From assembly GCA_040391785.1 (NCBI GenBank), contig JBEBXH010000006.1, positions 60,401-124,400 of the forward strand: a stretch of DNA of 64,000 nt. Reading direction: 5' to 3'. Made by a program: the position numbers and the translations under genes. Below, in pieces: positions 17,532 to 25,039 of the stretch. This DNA comes from UBA5239 sp040391785 (lineage in GTDB: Bacteria; Verrucomicrobiota; Lentisphaeria; Victivallales; Victivallaceae). Under the pieces are notes generated by a model. That model made no database searches and was not told where the DNA came from. It saw only the letters and a program-made list of their open reading frames with translations. How positions within the stretch are numbered: position 1 is the stretch's first letter; the number at the start of each line of letters is the position of its first letter.

Positions 17532-18509
17532 ATGATAAGTTCGGACATATTCAAAGATTTCAGGCACAATGGCAATGGCAGCATCCATCAGGAGCTGGCT
17601 TATTACCTGAAACATAAAATCGAAGCAGGAGCGTTGAAGCCCGGCGATGCCCTGCCGCCGCTGCGGAAGCTGTCGGAACTGCTGGACGTCAACTTTTTCT
17701 CCGTCAAGCTGGCCACCGATGCACTGGTGGACTGGGGGCTGCTGAACAAACAGCACGGGCGCGGCATGTTCATTGCTCCGGCCGGCACGTGCATTTCCAA
17801 AGTCGGTATTTACTCCTGCGCCCGTTATATGCCGACCCGGGACCTGTCGTTCTATACTGTGCTGCAGAATCTGGTCTGCAGCGAGTTGACGCGGCGGGGC
17901 GTCGGGTATACGGTTTACAACAGCCACGAGGAGATCCAGGAAGCGATCCTGACCGGCGGCCTTCAGGCGCTGATCGGTATATATGTGGATGACCAGGACA
18001 AGAAATGGTTTCTGAAATTGCCGGTCAAAAAAGTCAATATGATGCGCGATTTAATGTTTGATTTCGGCAGCATCGCCAGATATCTGGCGGAGAAGAAATG
18101 CCGCCGTATCGCCGTGCTGGTTCCGGCGGCGTACCCCAGCGGCAACCCCAGCTTCCTGATCGCCGGGCTGAAGGCCTGCGGCGTCCGGATCATGCCGAGG
18201 AATATCCGCGCCATTGAACCGGATGAATGGAAAACCGGCACCTGGGGGGAAGTCGGCTACCGGACCGTGCGCGAACTGCTCGCTGCCGCTCCGGAGCCGG
18301 ATGCCTTGATCGTTTACCCGGACAATGCCGTGCTCGGGGCGATTCAGGCCATCCTCGAGTCCGGCCGCAAGGACCTGGCGCTGGTTTTTCACCGGAACGT
18401 GGAGTTGAGTTATTTTTGTGCGTTGGAAGCGTTTTATGTGGATACCCGAATCGCCGACATCGCCAACCGTTTAGTAAACAGTATATTAGATAAACAGGAG
18501 GAAACATGA
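17532..18509 (+). CDS. GntR-type regulator with LacI-like sugar-binding domain
   Basis: 325 aa. Residues 15-80 form a GntR winged helix (HQELAYYLKHKIEAGALKPG, LPPLRKLSELLDVNFFSVKLA, GRGMFIAP). The rest is a PBP1/LacI-type effector domain: VGIYSCARYMP, ALIGIYVDD, FGSIARYLAEKKCRRIAVLVP, PDALIVYPDNAVLGAIQAILESG and FYVDTRIADIANRLVNSIL. Such regulators control sugar operons in response to a small sugar. It is transcribed divergently from the GntR/SBP gene and heads an operon with a pseudopilin and a GH-A enzyme; its stop overlaps the pseudopilin start (ATGA at 18506). The effector domain is shorter than in standard LacI proteins. Confidence 0.85.
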   Translation: MISSDIFKDFRHNGNGSIHQELAYYLKHKIEAGALKPGDALPPLRKLSELLDVNFFSVKLATDALVDWGLLNKQHGRGMFIAPAGTCISKVGIYSCARYMPTRDLSFYTVLQNLVCSELTRRGVGYTVYNSHEEIQEAILTGGLQALIGIYVDDQDKKWFLKLPVKKVNMMRDLMFDFGSIARYLAEKKCRRIAVLVPAAYPSGNPSFLIAGLKACGVRIMPRNIRAIEPDEWKTGTWGEVGYRTVRELLAAAPEPDALIVYPDNAVLGAIQAILESGRKDLALVFHRNVELSYFCALEAFYVDTRIADIANRLVNSILDKQEET

Positions 18510-19156
18510 GAAAAAATCAATCATTCACGCTTATAGAGCTTCTGGTTGTGATCGCGATAATCGCGATTCTCGCCGCCATGCTGCTGCCGGCGTTAAACCA
18601 AGCTCGCGAAAAAGGGCGGCAGACCGCCTGCATCAACAATCTGAAGCAGCTCGGACTGGGCTCGAGCCTCTATATGGACGACAACGACGAGCAGCTTTTT
18701 GTCGGCTATATGCCTTTTTGGAAACCTTTGCGTCCGTATGTGGTTCCAAATGCGACATACCACGCCACCAACGGATACCCGATCAATGCCGTAAAAGATG
18801 TTTATGTCTGCCCCTCACAAAATCCGCCGAGCCGTCAGGCCGGACTCACCTGGTACAGTTACGCGCAGAACCGGCTTGGCTCCAATACCACGATCAAATA
18901 CTATCTGAACCGGAAACAGGTCAAAAAACCATCCGCACTGGCCTGGATGGCTGATTCCAATGACTACGAATTATTCCCGCAGGCCGGCTCCTACATGCGC
19001 GGAATCACGCACCGCCATTCGAACAAGGGCAACATTGTCGCGCTCGCCGGCAATGTGTTTTCCATGACCTTGCTTGAGGTAATGGCCAAGCAAGGCTGGA
19101 ACACGGACGAGGGAGCGGAATTCCAGTGCCCGAAAGGCATCGGCGCCAACCCCTGA
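18506..19156 (+). CDS. Pseudopilin-like protein with prepilin N-terminal domain
   Basis: 216 aa with leader MRKNQS, then FTLIELLVVIAIIAILAAML and LPALNQAREKGRQTACINNLKQLGL. Glu +5 is present, and the residue before the conserved Phe is Ser, not Gly. The globular part has CPSQNPPSRQAGLTWYSY and ends with ITHRHSNKGNIVALAGNVF, the degenerate H-x-DG-like tail in which the usual DG is replaced. The start overlaps the regulator's stop behind a clear AGGAGG. A secreted GH-A enzyme follows 32 nt later. No secretion-system genes are in the window. Confidence 0.85.
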   Translation: MRKNQSFTLIELLVVIAIIAILAAMLLPALNQAREKGRQTACINNLKQLGLGSSLYMDDNDEQLFVGYMPFWKPLRPYVVPNATYHATNGYPINAVKDVYVCPSQNPPSRQAGLTWYSYAQNRLGSNTTIKYYLNRKQVKKPSALAWMADSNDYELFPQAGSYMRGITHRHSNKGNIVALAGNVFSMTLLEVMAKQGWNTDEGAEFQCPKGIGANP

Positions 19157-19188
19157 TCGCACCATATATTATATAAAGGATTTATCAA

Positions 19189-20838
19189 ATGATGTTAAAA
19201 CGATTGATGTTTATTCCGCTCTTTTTCCTGATCTGCTGTAGTGCTCCGGCCGGGGAGAAATGGAGCTCGCCCGATGTTCCGGCCATTGCTAAACCCACCG
19301 GCTTTTTTCAGGTGGTCAAAAAAGGCGACACCTGGTGGTTTGCTGACCCGGAGGGCAAGCCTTTTTATTCGATCGGCCTGAATTACTGCCTGGGTGTTCA
19401 GCTGGAGTGGCGGCAGCCGCCGGCTGCGTTCGAAAAAGCGTTTTCCCGGGTTGAGGATGAATGCCGCCGGCTGAGCAAAAAATTCAAGGAGTGGGAATTC
19501 AATACCTGCGGCACGGTGGGCGGCAACTGGAACGGGCGCTTTCCCATCACCCCGATTTTCCGGGTTGTCCAGCAGGCCAATGAGCGGGTAGCCAAGGGAC
19601 AGATTCCCCGGTCGGAAAAATACAAATTCATCGACGTTTACAGTCCGGAATTTGAACAATTCTGCGACGAATGGGCCCAGCGTGTCGTCATGCCCGAAGC
19701 GGAGAATCCCCTGATCATCGGCTGGTTCATCGATAACGAATTTCATCTGCCGCAGGATGAGGCATTTCAGGTGAAATTTTACGAAACGGTCGTCGCCGCC
19801 ATCCGCAAATACGACAAAAATCACCTGCTGCTCGGAACCCGTTTCGAGGCGCCGGGTCGTTCCGAACTGGATATCCGCATGGACGGCAAATATAGCGATG
19901 TCGTCACTGTCAACTACTACGACTACCCGCACAACCGCAAGGCCTTCGAGCGTATCCACAAGATCACCGGCAAACCCATCCTGATCGGCGAATTCACTGT
20001 CGCCGCCAAGGAAAACGGCATCACCAATTCGAAGTATTGGAAGGGCAGTCTCTTTGAAACTCAGGACGACCGTGCCAAAGGCTATGAGCGCTATGTTTCC
20101 GATATGGCGGAGCTTCCCTATATCGTCGGCACACATTATTTCATGTTGACGGACCGCAACGAGCCCAAGCTCAACAATTGGGGTTTGCGGGATACGGACG
20201 GTAAACTCTATTATGACTTTGTGCGTCAGCTGGGGGAAATCAACAAGCGCCTGCCGCTCATTCACGAAGGCAAACTGAACCCCCGCAAATTTCCCGGCCT
20301 GAAATGTGCCGTCAACGATAATCCGCACACCCGTGATGCTGCGCGTATCAGCAAGGACGGCAAATGGTTGTGGCAGATGTCCTCGCTTTATTACCGCTGT
20401 ACGCCGGGGACTGAGATTTATTTTTTCGACCGCGATAAAGATGAAAGCTGGGGGTATCGCGAAAGCGGCTTTATCGAATACCGTTTCGCGCTGGAAAAAC
20501 CGCTCAAAAACGCCAGCCTGATCATCCGTTATGCGAGCGCAGGTGCAAATTCGCTCAAAATCGAGATCAATGACGATCAGGTTCTTGCTGTTCAGTGCCC
20601 GAAACCGGAAAAAGACCTGACCGTTCCGCCCGGCTGGGCCTACGGTTTCAGCCGGATGAAACTGGCCACGGTAAATGTCCCGCTGAATATCGATATTCCA
20701 GCCGGAACTGTCAGCGTCAGATTCATTGCCGATGCACCGTGGAAGCCGGGGCAGGGGGTGAAGCTGCAGGGATTTTTCCTGAGCGAAGGACCGCACAAAA
20801 TCTCGGCGGATAATTATTACGGACTGGAAGCGGAATAA
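19189..20838 (+). CDS. Secreted GH-A clan glycoside hydrolase (GH50 agarase-like)
   Basis: 549 aa with signal peptide MMLKRLMFIPLFFLICCSA, possibly a lipoprotein because Cys lies at 16-17. The TIM-barrel part has WWFADPEGKPFYSIGLNY, then NPLIIGWFIDNE with the likely acid/base Glu184, then GKPILIGEFTVAA with the likely nucleophile Glu268. Asn-Glu after strand 4 and a Glu after strand 7 are the GH-A pattern, and IDNE plus the GEF context resemble GH50 beta-agarases. The C-terminal about 170 residues form a beta-sandwich-like domain. SD AAAGGA precedes the ATG at 19189. Together with its pseudopilin and GntR/LacI regulator it forms a compact catabolic cassette. The true substrate is unknown; agar is not implied. 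Confidence 0.75.
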   Translation: MMLKRLMFIPLFFLICCSAPAGEKWSSPDVPAIAKPTGFFQVVKKGDTWWFADPEGKPFYSIGLNYCLGVQLEWRQPPAAFEKAFSRVEDECRRLSKKFKEWEFNTCGTVGGNWNGRFPITPIFRVVQQANERVAKGQIPRSEKYKFIDVYSPEFEQFCDEWAQRVVMPEAENPLIIGWFIDNEFHLPQDEAFQVKFYETVVAAIRKYDKNHLLLGTRFEAPGRSELDIRMDGKYSDVVTVNYYDYPHNRKAFERIHKITGKPILIGEFTVAAKENGITNSKYWKGSLFETQDDRAKGYERYVSDMAELPYIVGTHYFMLTDRNEPKLNNWGLRDTDGKLYYDFVRQLGEINKRLPLIHEGKLNPRKFPGLKCAVNDNPHTRDAARISKDGKWLWQMSSLYYRCTPGTEIYFFDRDKDESWGYRESGFIEYRFALEKPLKNASLIIRYASAGANSLKIEINDDQVLAVQCPKPEKDLTVPPGWAYGFSRMKLATVNVPLNIDIPAGTVSVRFIADAPWKPGQGVKLQGFFLSEGPHKISADNYYGLEAE

Positions 20839-20844
20839 TCTGAT

Positions 20845-20872
20845 TTGCAAAACATCTGTATTCATGTATATT
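20845..20872 (+). promoter_or_regulatory. Sigma-70-type promoter before the PocR/AraC gene
   Basis: TTGCAA (20845-20850) and TATATT (20867-20872) with a 16-nt spacer in the AT-rich 66-nt gap. The regulator is therefore probably transcribed on its own as well as from upstream. Confidence 0.5.
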
Positions 20873-20904
20873 TATTGTATTGACGAAATATATGTAGGTG
20901 TTTT

Positions 20905-21735
20905 GTGCTTGAGCAGAGTATTCAATCCCTCGAGCGGCTGACGGGCTGTTCGATTACGATTATCGACAATGACCGGGTGTTTTCGCAGCGGCGATTGCGG
21001 TCGTTTTTCGCCGGACTTCGCAGTTCGCACCAGAAAAACCGGGTCTGCAGTTGCGGGTTTGACGGCAAGTGCATTCAGTTCTGCCGTTACGAGATGAACG
21101 GCTATTGCCTGAGCCTGAAAAGCTCGGAGCCGTTCGTAAATCATTGCTGGAAAGGGCTGAGCGAAATCGTCGCACCACTGAACGACGGCAATGTCCATTA
21201 TGGCATGTTCTACTGCGGCATCTGGCGCTCGACGGAAAAGGAAGCGCCGGAGGGGCTGCCGGGGGAGTTCTACCGCTTTCGCGATGAATTGCCGGTGTTG
21301 ACGCCGGAGCACGAAACCGAGCTCAAACAGCTCTGCACCGTGTTTGCGGACGGCATCATGTTCGCCCTGCGCAAATACAATCTGCAGCAGGCGGCGCCGG
21401 GCGGTTCGCGCAGCGTCAAAATCTTCGATTTCATTCGCAATCATGCAGTGGAAAACATCGGCTTACCCGACCTCGCGCGGGAGCTGCAGCTTTCCGAATC
21501 GCGAACCAGTTTGCTGGTCAAGGAACTTTACGGGAAAACCTTCAGCGAACTGCTGCAGCTGGAGCGGATCGGACGGGCCAAGCAATACCTCGCCGCCACC
21601 GAACTCCGGCTTCACGAGATCGCCTCGCTATGCGGCTTCTACGACGAATTTCATCTGAGCAAGGTATTCAAACATCATATGGGGCTCTCGCCGCGCCGGT
21701 GGCGTGATGATAATAGACAAAATTTGCTCATATGA
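20905..21735 (+). CDS. AraC-family regulator with PocR-type cysteine-rich sensor domain
   Basis: 276 aa from a GTG start preceded by GTAGGTG; no better in-frame start exists. Residues 1-165 resemble a PocR sensory domain: cysteines at about 48, 50, 56, 60 and 68 and the His-Cys pair in FVNHCWKGLSEIVAPL, with HYGMFYCGIW after it. The C-terminal 100 residues are an AraC double helix-turn-helix (IGLPDLARELQLSESRTSLLV, ELRLHEIASLCGFYDEFHLS, KHHMGLSPRRWR). PocR domains are thought to bind small metabolites. It follows the GH-A gene and precedes the sigma-54 controlled VIT/VWA gene by 140 nt; which of these it controls is unknown. Confidence 0.82.
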   Translation: MLEQSIQSLERLTGCSITIIDNDRVFSQRRLRSFFAGLRSSHQKNRVCSCGFDGKCIQFCRYEMNGYCLSLKSSEPFVNHCWKGLSEIVAPLNDGNVHYGMFYCGIWRSTEKEAPEGLPGEFYRFRDELPVLTPEHETELKQLCTVFADGIMFALRKYNLQQAAPGGSRSVKIFDFIRNHAVENIGLPDLARELQLSESRTSLLVKELYGKTFSELLQLERIGRAKQYLAATELRLHEIASLCGFYDEFHLSKVFKHHMGLSPRRWRDDNRQNLLI

Positions 21736-21825
21736 TATGCATTCAATGTTTGTTTATGGAAAATGCTATTTCAGGCGGATGGTTGCAATGTGTTGATTGA
21801 TATTGATTTGCGATTCTGCTGAATT

Positions 21826-21842
21826 TTGGCACGCATCCTGCT
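21826..21842 (+). promoter_or_regulatory. Sigma-54 (RpoN) promoter TTGGCACGCATCCTGCT
   Basis: The 17-bp sequence matches the -24/-12 consensus TTGGCACG-N4-TTGCT except for one base (C for T). GG and GC are 12 bp apart as required. The predicted start of transcription is near 21853, leaving a 22-nt leader with SD AAGGAG (21862-21867). An enhancer-binding activator would be needed; none is encoded in the window. Confidence 0.7.
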
Positions 21843-21874
21843 TTTATATTTACATCCAACTAAGGAGTGTAAAC

Positions 21875-23968
21875 ATGAAAACAGGATTTAAGCGACTAAT
21901 GACGGCGGTACTGGTAATGCTGGGTACCGGCAGTATTTTTGGAGCAGGAACTTTAACCCCGGCGGAGTCCGGCCTGAAACCAGCTGAAATCCTCAGCCAC
22001 GACGTGAAGGTGACCATCAACAACGGCTTCGCCCAGACCGAAGTCACGCAGGTTTTCCGCAATTCCAACCCGGGTACCATCGAAGCTGTTTACCGTTTTC
22101 CGCTGCCGCAATCGGCGAGCTTCTCCGAGGTCAGCGTGAATATCGGTGAACAGATCATCAACGGTGAAGTGGTCGACCGCAAGGTCGCCGACAAAATCTA
22201 CGGCGAGGAAAAGGCCAAAGGCAATAACGCCGCCAAGGCTGAAAAGAATGGATATCAGGACTTTACCTTTGCCATCGCCAACCTGAAGTCCGGCGAAAAC
22301 GCCACCATCCGTTTTGTCTATTACCAGCCGTTGCCGATCGACACCGGCGTGGCGCGTTACGTGTATCCGCTCGAAGAGGGCAACACCGCCGACAAAGCCG
22401 CCGAAAGTTTCTGGACCCGCAGCAGCAAAGTCAGCAATCAGATCAACCTCAAGATGACCGTCAAATCCGCGTGGCCGCTGCACAGCGTCCGTGCGCCCGG
22501 CCAGGCCTCCACGCTGCAGACGCTGCAGCTCGACAAGGGGCACGCCGAACTCGAGTATGACCTTGGCAGCAACCTGAGCAAGGATTTCGTCTTTTATTAT
22601 CAGCTCGCCGATCTCCCCGGCCGGCTGGAAGTCATCCCCTACCGCGCCAAGGATGCCAAAGAAGGCACGTTCATGATGGTGCTGACCCCCGGGATCGACC
22701 TGAAGGCATTGGATCAGGGCGCGGACTATGTTTTCGTGCTGGATATTTCCGGCAGCATGCAGGGCGAAAAAATTCGTACGCTGTGCGACGGCGTGGCCCA
22801 GACTCTCGGTCAGATGAACGGCAATGACCGTTTCCGCATCGTCACCTTTGACTCCAGCGCCCAGGAACATACCTCCGGCTGGGTCACCGCCACCGCCGAA
22901 AACGTCCAGAAATGGAGTGGCAGGGTCAAGGGACTGCAGACCCGCGGCTCGACCAACCTTCATGAGGGAATTGCCACTGCGCTCAAAGGTATCGACGACG
23001 ACCGCGTGACCAGTTTGATCCTCGTTACCGACGGCGTCACCAATACCGGTATCGTCAATCCGCAGGAATTCCACAAACTGCTGCAGAACCAGGATATCCG
23101 CATTTTCGGATTCCTGATGGGCAACAATTCCAACTGGCCGCTGATGCGGGTGATTTGCGAGGCTTCCGGCGGCTTCTATGCGGGCGTTTCGAACAGTGAC
23201 GACATCATCGGTCAGATCATGCTGGCCAAGAGCAAGATCTGCTTCGAATCGCTGCACAATGCACAGGTTAAAATCTCCGGCGTCAAGACTTATGATACTA
23301 CCGGCGACGCGGTCAAGAAACTTTATCGCGGTCAGCAACTGGTCATTTTCGGGCGCTACAAGGACGCCGGCAGTGCCAACGTCAAGCTCACTGTCAAGCT
23401 GAGTGGACGCGAACAGACTTATTCCTGCAACATGCAGTTCCCGGCCGTCGATACCGACAATCCGGAAATCGAAAGACTATGGGCCATGAGCCGGATCGAG
23501 ATGTTCGAAAGCCTCGCCAATTCCGGGCTGATGGCGCAGGGCGAATCGCAGAGCCAGATCCGCGACCTCGGCATCGGGTACCAGCTGGTGACTGACGAAA
23601 CTTCCATGCTGGTGCTCAGCGACGAAACCTTCAAGCAGTACAATATCGAGCGCCGCAATCAGGCCCGCACCGCCATCGAGCACGCGGCCCAGAGCAAGCG
23701 CGCCGCCGAACCGGTGAGAAATTACCGCGTCGACACGCCTTCGGCGGCCCCGCAACAGGACGCTCAGCAGCAGCCGCGCCCGGCCAATAACGGGAACAAT
23801 ATGTTCAAATCCAACGCTCCGCGGACCGGCGGCGGCGCCCTCGGCGAAACCATGGTGATCTTCGGTCTGGTCATGGCCGGGCTGGCGGTATATCGCACCG
23901 CTGCCAGGCATGCCCGCGAAGACAGTGAACGGGTCACGGATGATGAAGAAGCACCGAAAAATTCTTAA
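21875..23968 (+). CDS. VIT and VWA domain surface protein with GlyGly-CTERM-like tail
   Basis: 697 aa from the ATG with SD AAGGAG; in-frame sequence further upstream overlaps the promoter. Signal peptide at 1-25, VIT domain at about 30-170 (HDVKVTINNGFAQTEVTQVF, VYRFPLPQSASFSEV), and VWA domain at about 280-460 with a complete MIDAS DISGS at 290-294. A Gln/Pro/Asn-rich linker follows, then GGGALGETMVIFGLVMAGLA and a basic YRTAARHAR, that is Gly-Gly, one membrane helix and a cationic end as in GlyGly-CTERM sorting signals. Unusually, an acidic tail of about 16 residues (EDSERVTDDEE) follows. The next gene, overlapping its 3' end, is a rhombosortase, the enzyme expected to cleave that signal. 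Likely a secreted or surface-anchored adhesive protein. Confidence 0.88.
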   Translation: MKTGFKRLMTAVLVMLGTGSIFGAGTLTPAESGLKPAEILSHDVKVTINNGFAQTEVTQVFRNSNPGTIEAVYRFPLPQSASFSEVSVNIGEQIINGEVVDRKVADKIYGEEKAKGNNAAKAEKNGYQDFTFAIANLKSGENATIRFVYYQPLPIDTGVARYVYPLEEGNTADKAAESFWTRSSKVSNQINLKMTVKSAWPLHSVRAPGQASTLQTLQLDKGHAELEYDLGSNLSKDFVFYYQLADLPGRLEVIPYRAKDAKEGTFMMVLTPGIDLKALDQGADYVFVLDISGSMQGEKIRTLCDGVAQTLGQMNGNDRFRIVTFDSSAQEHTSGWVTATAENVQKWSGRVKGLQTRGSTNLHEGIATALKGIDDDRVTSLILVTDGVTNTGIVNPQEFHKLLQNQDIRIFGFLMGNNSNWPLMRVICEASGGFYAGVSNSDDIIGQIMLAKSKICFESLHNAQVKISGVKTYDTTGDAVKKLYRGQQLVIFGRYKDAGSANVKLTVKLSGREQTYSCNMQFPAVDTDNPEIERLWAMSRIEMFESLANSGLMAQGESQSQIRDLGIGYQLVTDETSMLVLSDETFKQYNIERRNQARTAIEHAAQSKRAAEPVRNYRVDTPSAAPQQDAQQQPRPANNGNNMFKSNAPRTGGGALGETMVIFGLVMAGLAVYRTAARHAREDSERVTDDEEAPKNS

Positions 23969-24551
23969 AGCGGCGGCCATTCCCGCCATCCTGACTCTGG
24001 GCATGGGGACTCTCGTCCTCATGCCCGGTCTTTCGTCTGTACTCGAGCTGCAGCTGAATGGCGGAAGCCCGCTTTTTACGCTGCTGACGGGGCATTTCGT
24101 GCATCACTCGCTGCGTCATTATATTTATGATGCCGCTGTGTTTCTGGCGCTGGGCGCGGTGGTGGTACGTGACCACGGGCTGCGCAGTTTCCTGATCCTG
24201 ACCTTGGGTTCCGCGCTCACCGTATCGCTGCTGCTGCCGCTGCTGGCCCCGCAGTTCGCCAGTTACCGCGGTATATCGGCGGTGGACACTGCGCTGGTGG
24301 CGTTGGTTGCCTGCCGTTTCCTGCGCGATGGAAATCGCCTTTTCCGCCTGGCTGCCGCCGGTACGCTGATCGGTATGATGCTGAAATTTTCCTACGAAAT
24401 AGCCTTTGCGCAAAACGTATTCGTACAGGAAACGAGTTTTGTCCCCGTGGTGGCGGCGCACTTGATCGGCGCCCTGTGGGGTATTTTGCAGTGGAATTTT
24501 GAAAACGGCAAACGGAGCATCAGGAAGAAGCTCAGTTTTCTTTTTCTTTGA
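23940..24551 (+). CDS. Rhombosortase (rhomboid-family intramembrane serine protease)
   Basis: A 203-aa protein with about six membrane helices. Family landmarks are TGHFVHHSLRHYIYDAAVFLALG (first His-rich helix), YRGISAVDTALVALVA with the catalytic Ser at about 113 in the GxS motif, LKFSYEIAFAQNVFV and VPVVAAHLIGALWG with the catalytic His at about 174. Rhombosortases cleave GlyGly-CTERM proteins. Here the gene overlaps the end of the VIT/VWA gene by 29 nt, the typical arrangement of a dedicated protease with one substrate. ATG at 23940 or 23943 is possible; no SD is seen, suggesting translational coupling. The 3' end overlaps the convergent STAS gene by 20 nt. Confidence 0.82.
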   Translation: MMKKHRKILKAAAIPAILTLGMGTLVLMPGLSSVLELQLNGGSPLFTLLTGHFVHHSLRHYIYDAAVFLALGAVVVRDHGLRSFLILTLGSALTVSLLLPLLAPQFASYRGISAVDTALVALVACRFLRDGNRLFRLAAAGTLIGMMLKFSYEIAFAQNVFVQETSFVPVVAAHLIGALWGILQWNFENGKRSIRKKLSFLFL

Positions 24552-25029
24552 GCTTCTTCAGGTCTTGCTCGGCGTAGTTGATTACTTCCTTGAATTTTTC
24601 TTGATTCGAGGAGTCGGCGTCGACCAGGGTTTTGTGTGCTTCCACCACCGTTTCGGCGGTTTCCAGCAGGTCCTTGTGCTCGCCGGTATCGACGTTTTCG
24701 CCGGAAGCGGCAGCTTCGCCGCTGACGAATACGAAGATCCGGGTCAGGCCGAGGCCGTTCAACAGCGCCTGATTGTGGTCGGAGGCGTTGATGATCTCCA
24801 CCGGACGCTTGTTGTTCGTGCTCTTCATGCCCAGCATGGCCAGGATGCCCATGAAGGTACTGTCCATCGTCACGCAGTCTTTCATATCGATCCGGACCTG
24901 GCCGTAATCGCCTTCCAGGCCGCGCACGAAGGTACGCAGCGGCATGCCGTATTCGTAATTGGCCCGGCCGAACACTTTTATGGTGTAACCGTCGGGGGTA
25001 CGCAGTATTTGCAGATCATTGCTGTTCAT
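24532..25029 (-). CDS. STAS-domain protein (anti-sigma-antagonist-like)
   Basis: 165 aa starting at MNSNDLQILRTP behind SD GAGGAAAG. The first 105 residues have the STAS fold: YTIKVFGRANYEYGMPLRTF, QVRIDMKDCVTMDSTFMGILAML with Asp-Ser-Thr at the position where anti-sigma antagonists are phosphorylated, and RPVEIINASDHNQALLNGLGLTRIF. The last 50 residues are charged and probably coiled coil (NQEKFKEVINYAEQDLKKLKEK). It lies 10 nt downstream of alaS and is presumably co-transcribed. A cognate kinase or phosphatase of the SpoIIAB or RsbU type is not visible. The phosphorylatable Ser-Thr pair suggests partner switching in a stress or envelope response. Confidence 0.82.
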   Translation of the reverse strand: MNSNDLQILRTPDGYTIKVFGRANYEYGMPLRTFVRGLEGDYGQVRIDMKDCVTMDSTFMGILAMLGMKSTNNKRPVEIINASDHNQALLNGLGLTRIFVFVSGEAAASGENVDTGEHKDLLETAETVVEAHKTLVDADSSNQEKFKEVINYAEQDLKKLKEKEN

Positions 25030-25039
25030 AATTCTTTCC

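Noticed and set aside
19195..20865. Antisense frame opposite the GH-A gene
   Set aside because: The sense strand shows signal peptide, catalytic motifs and an SD; the antisense product has none.
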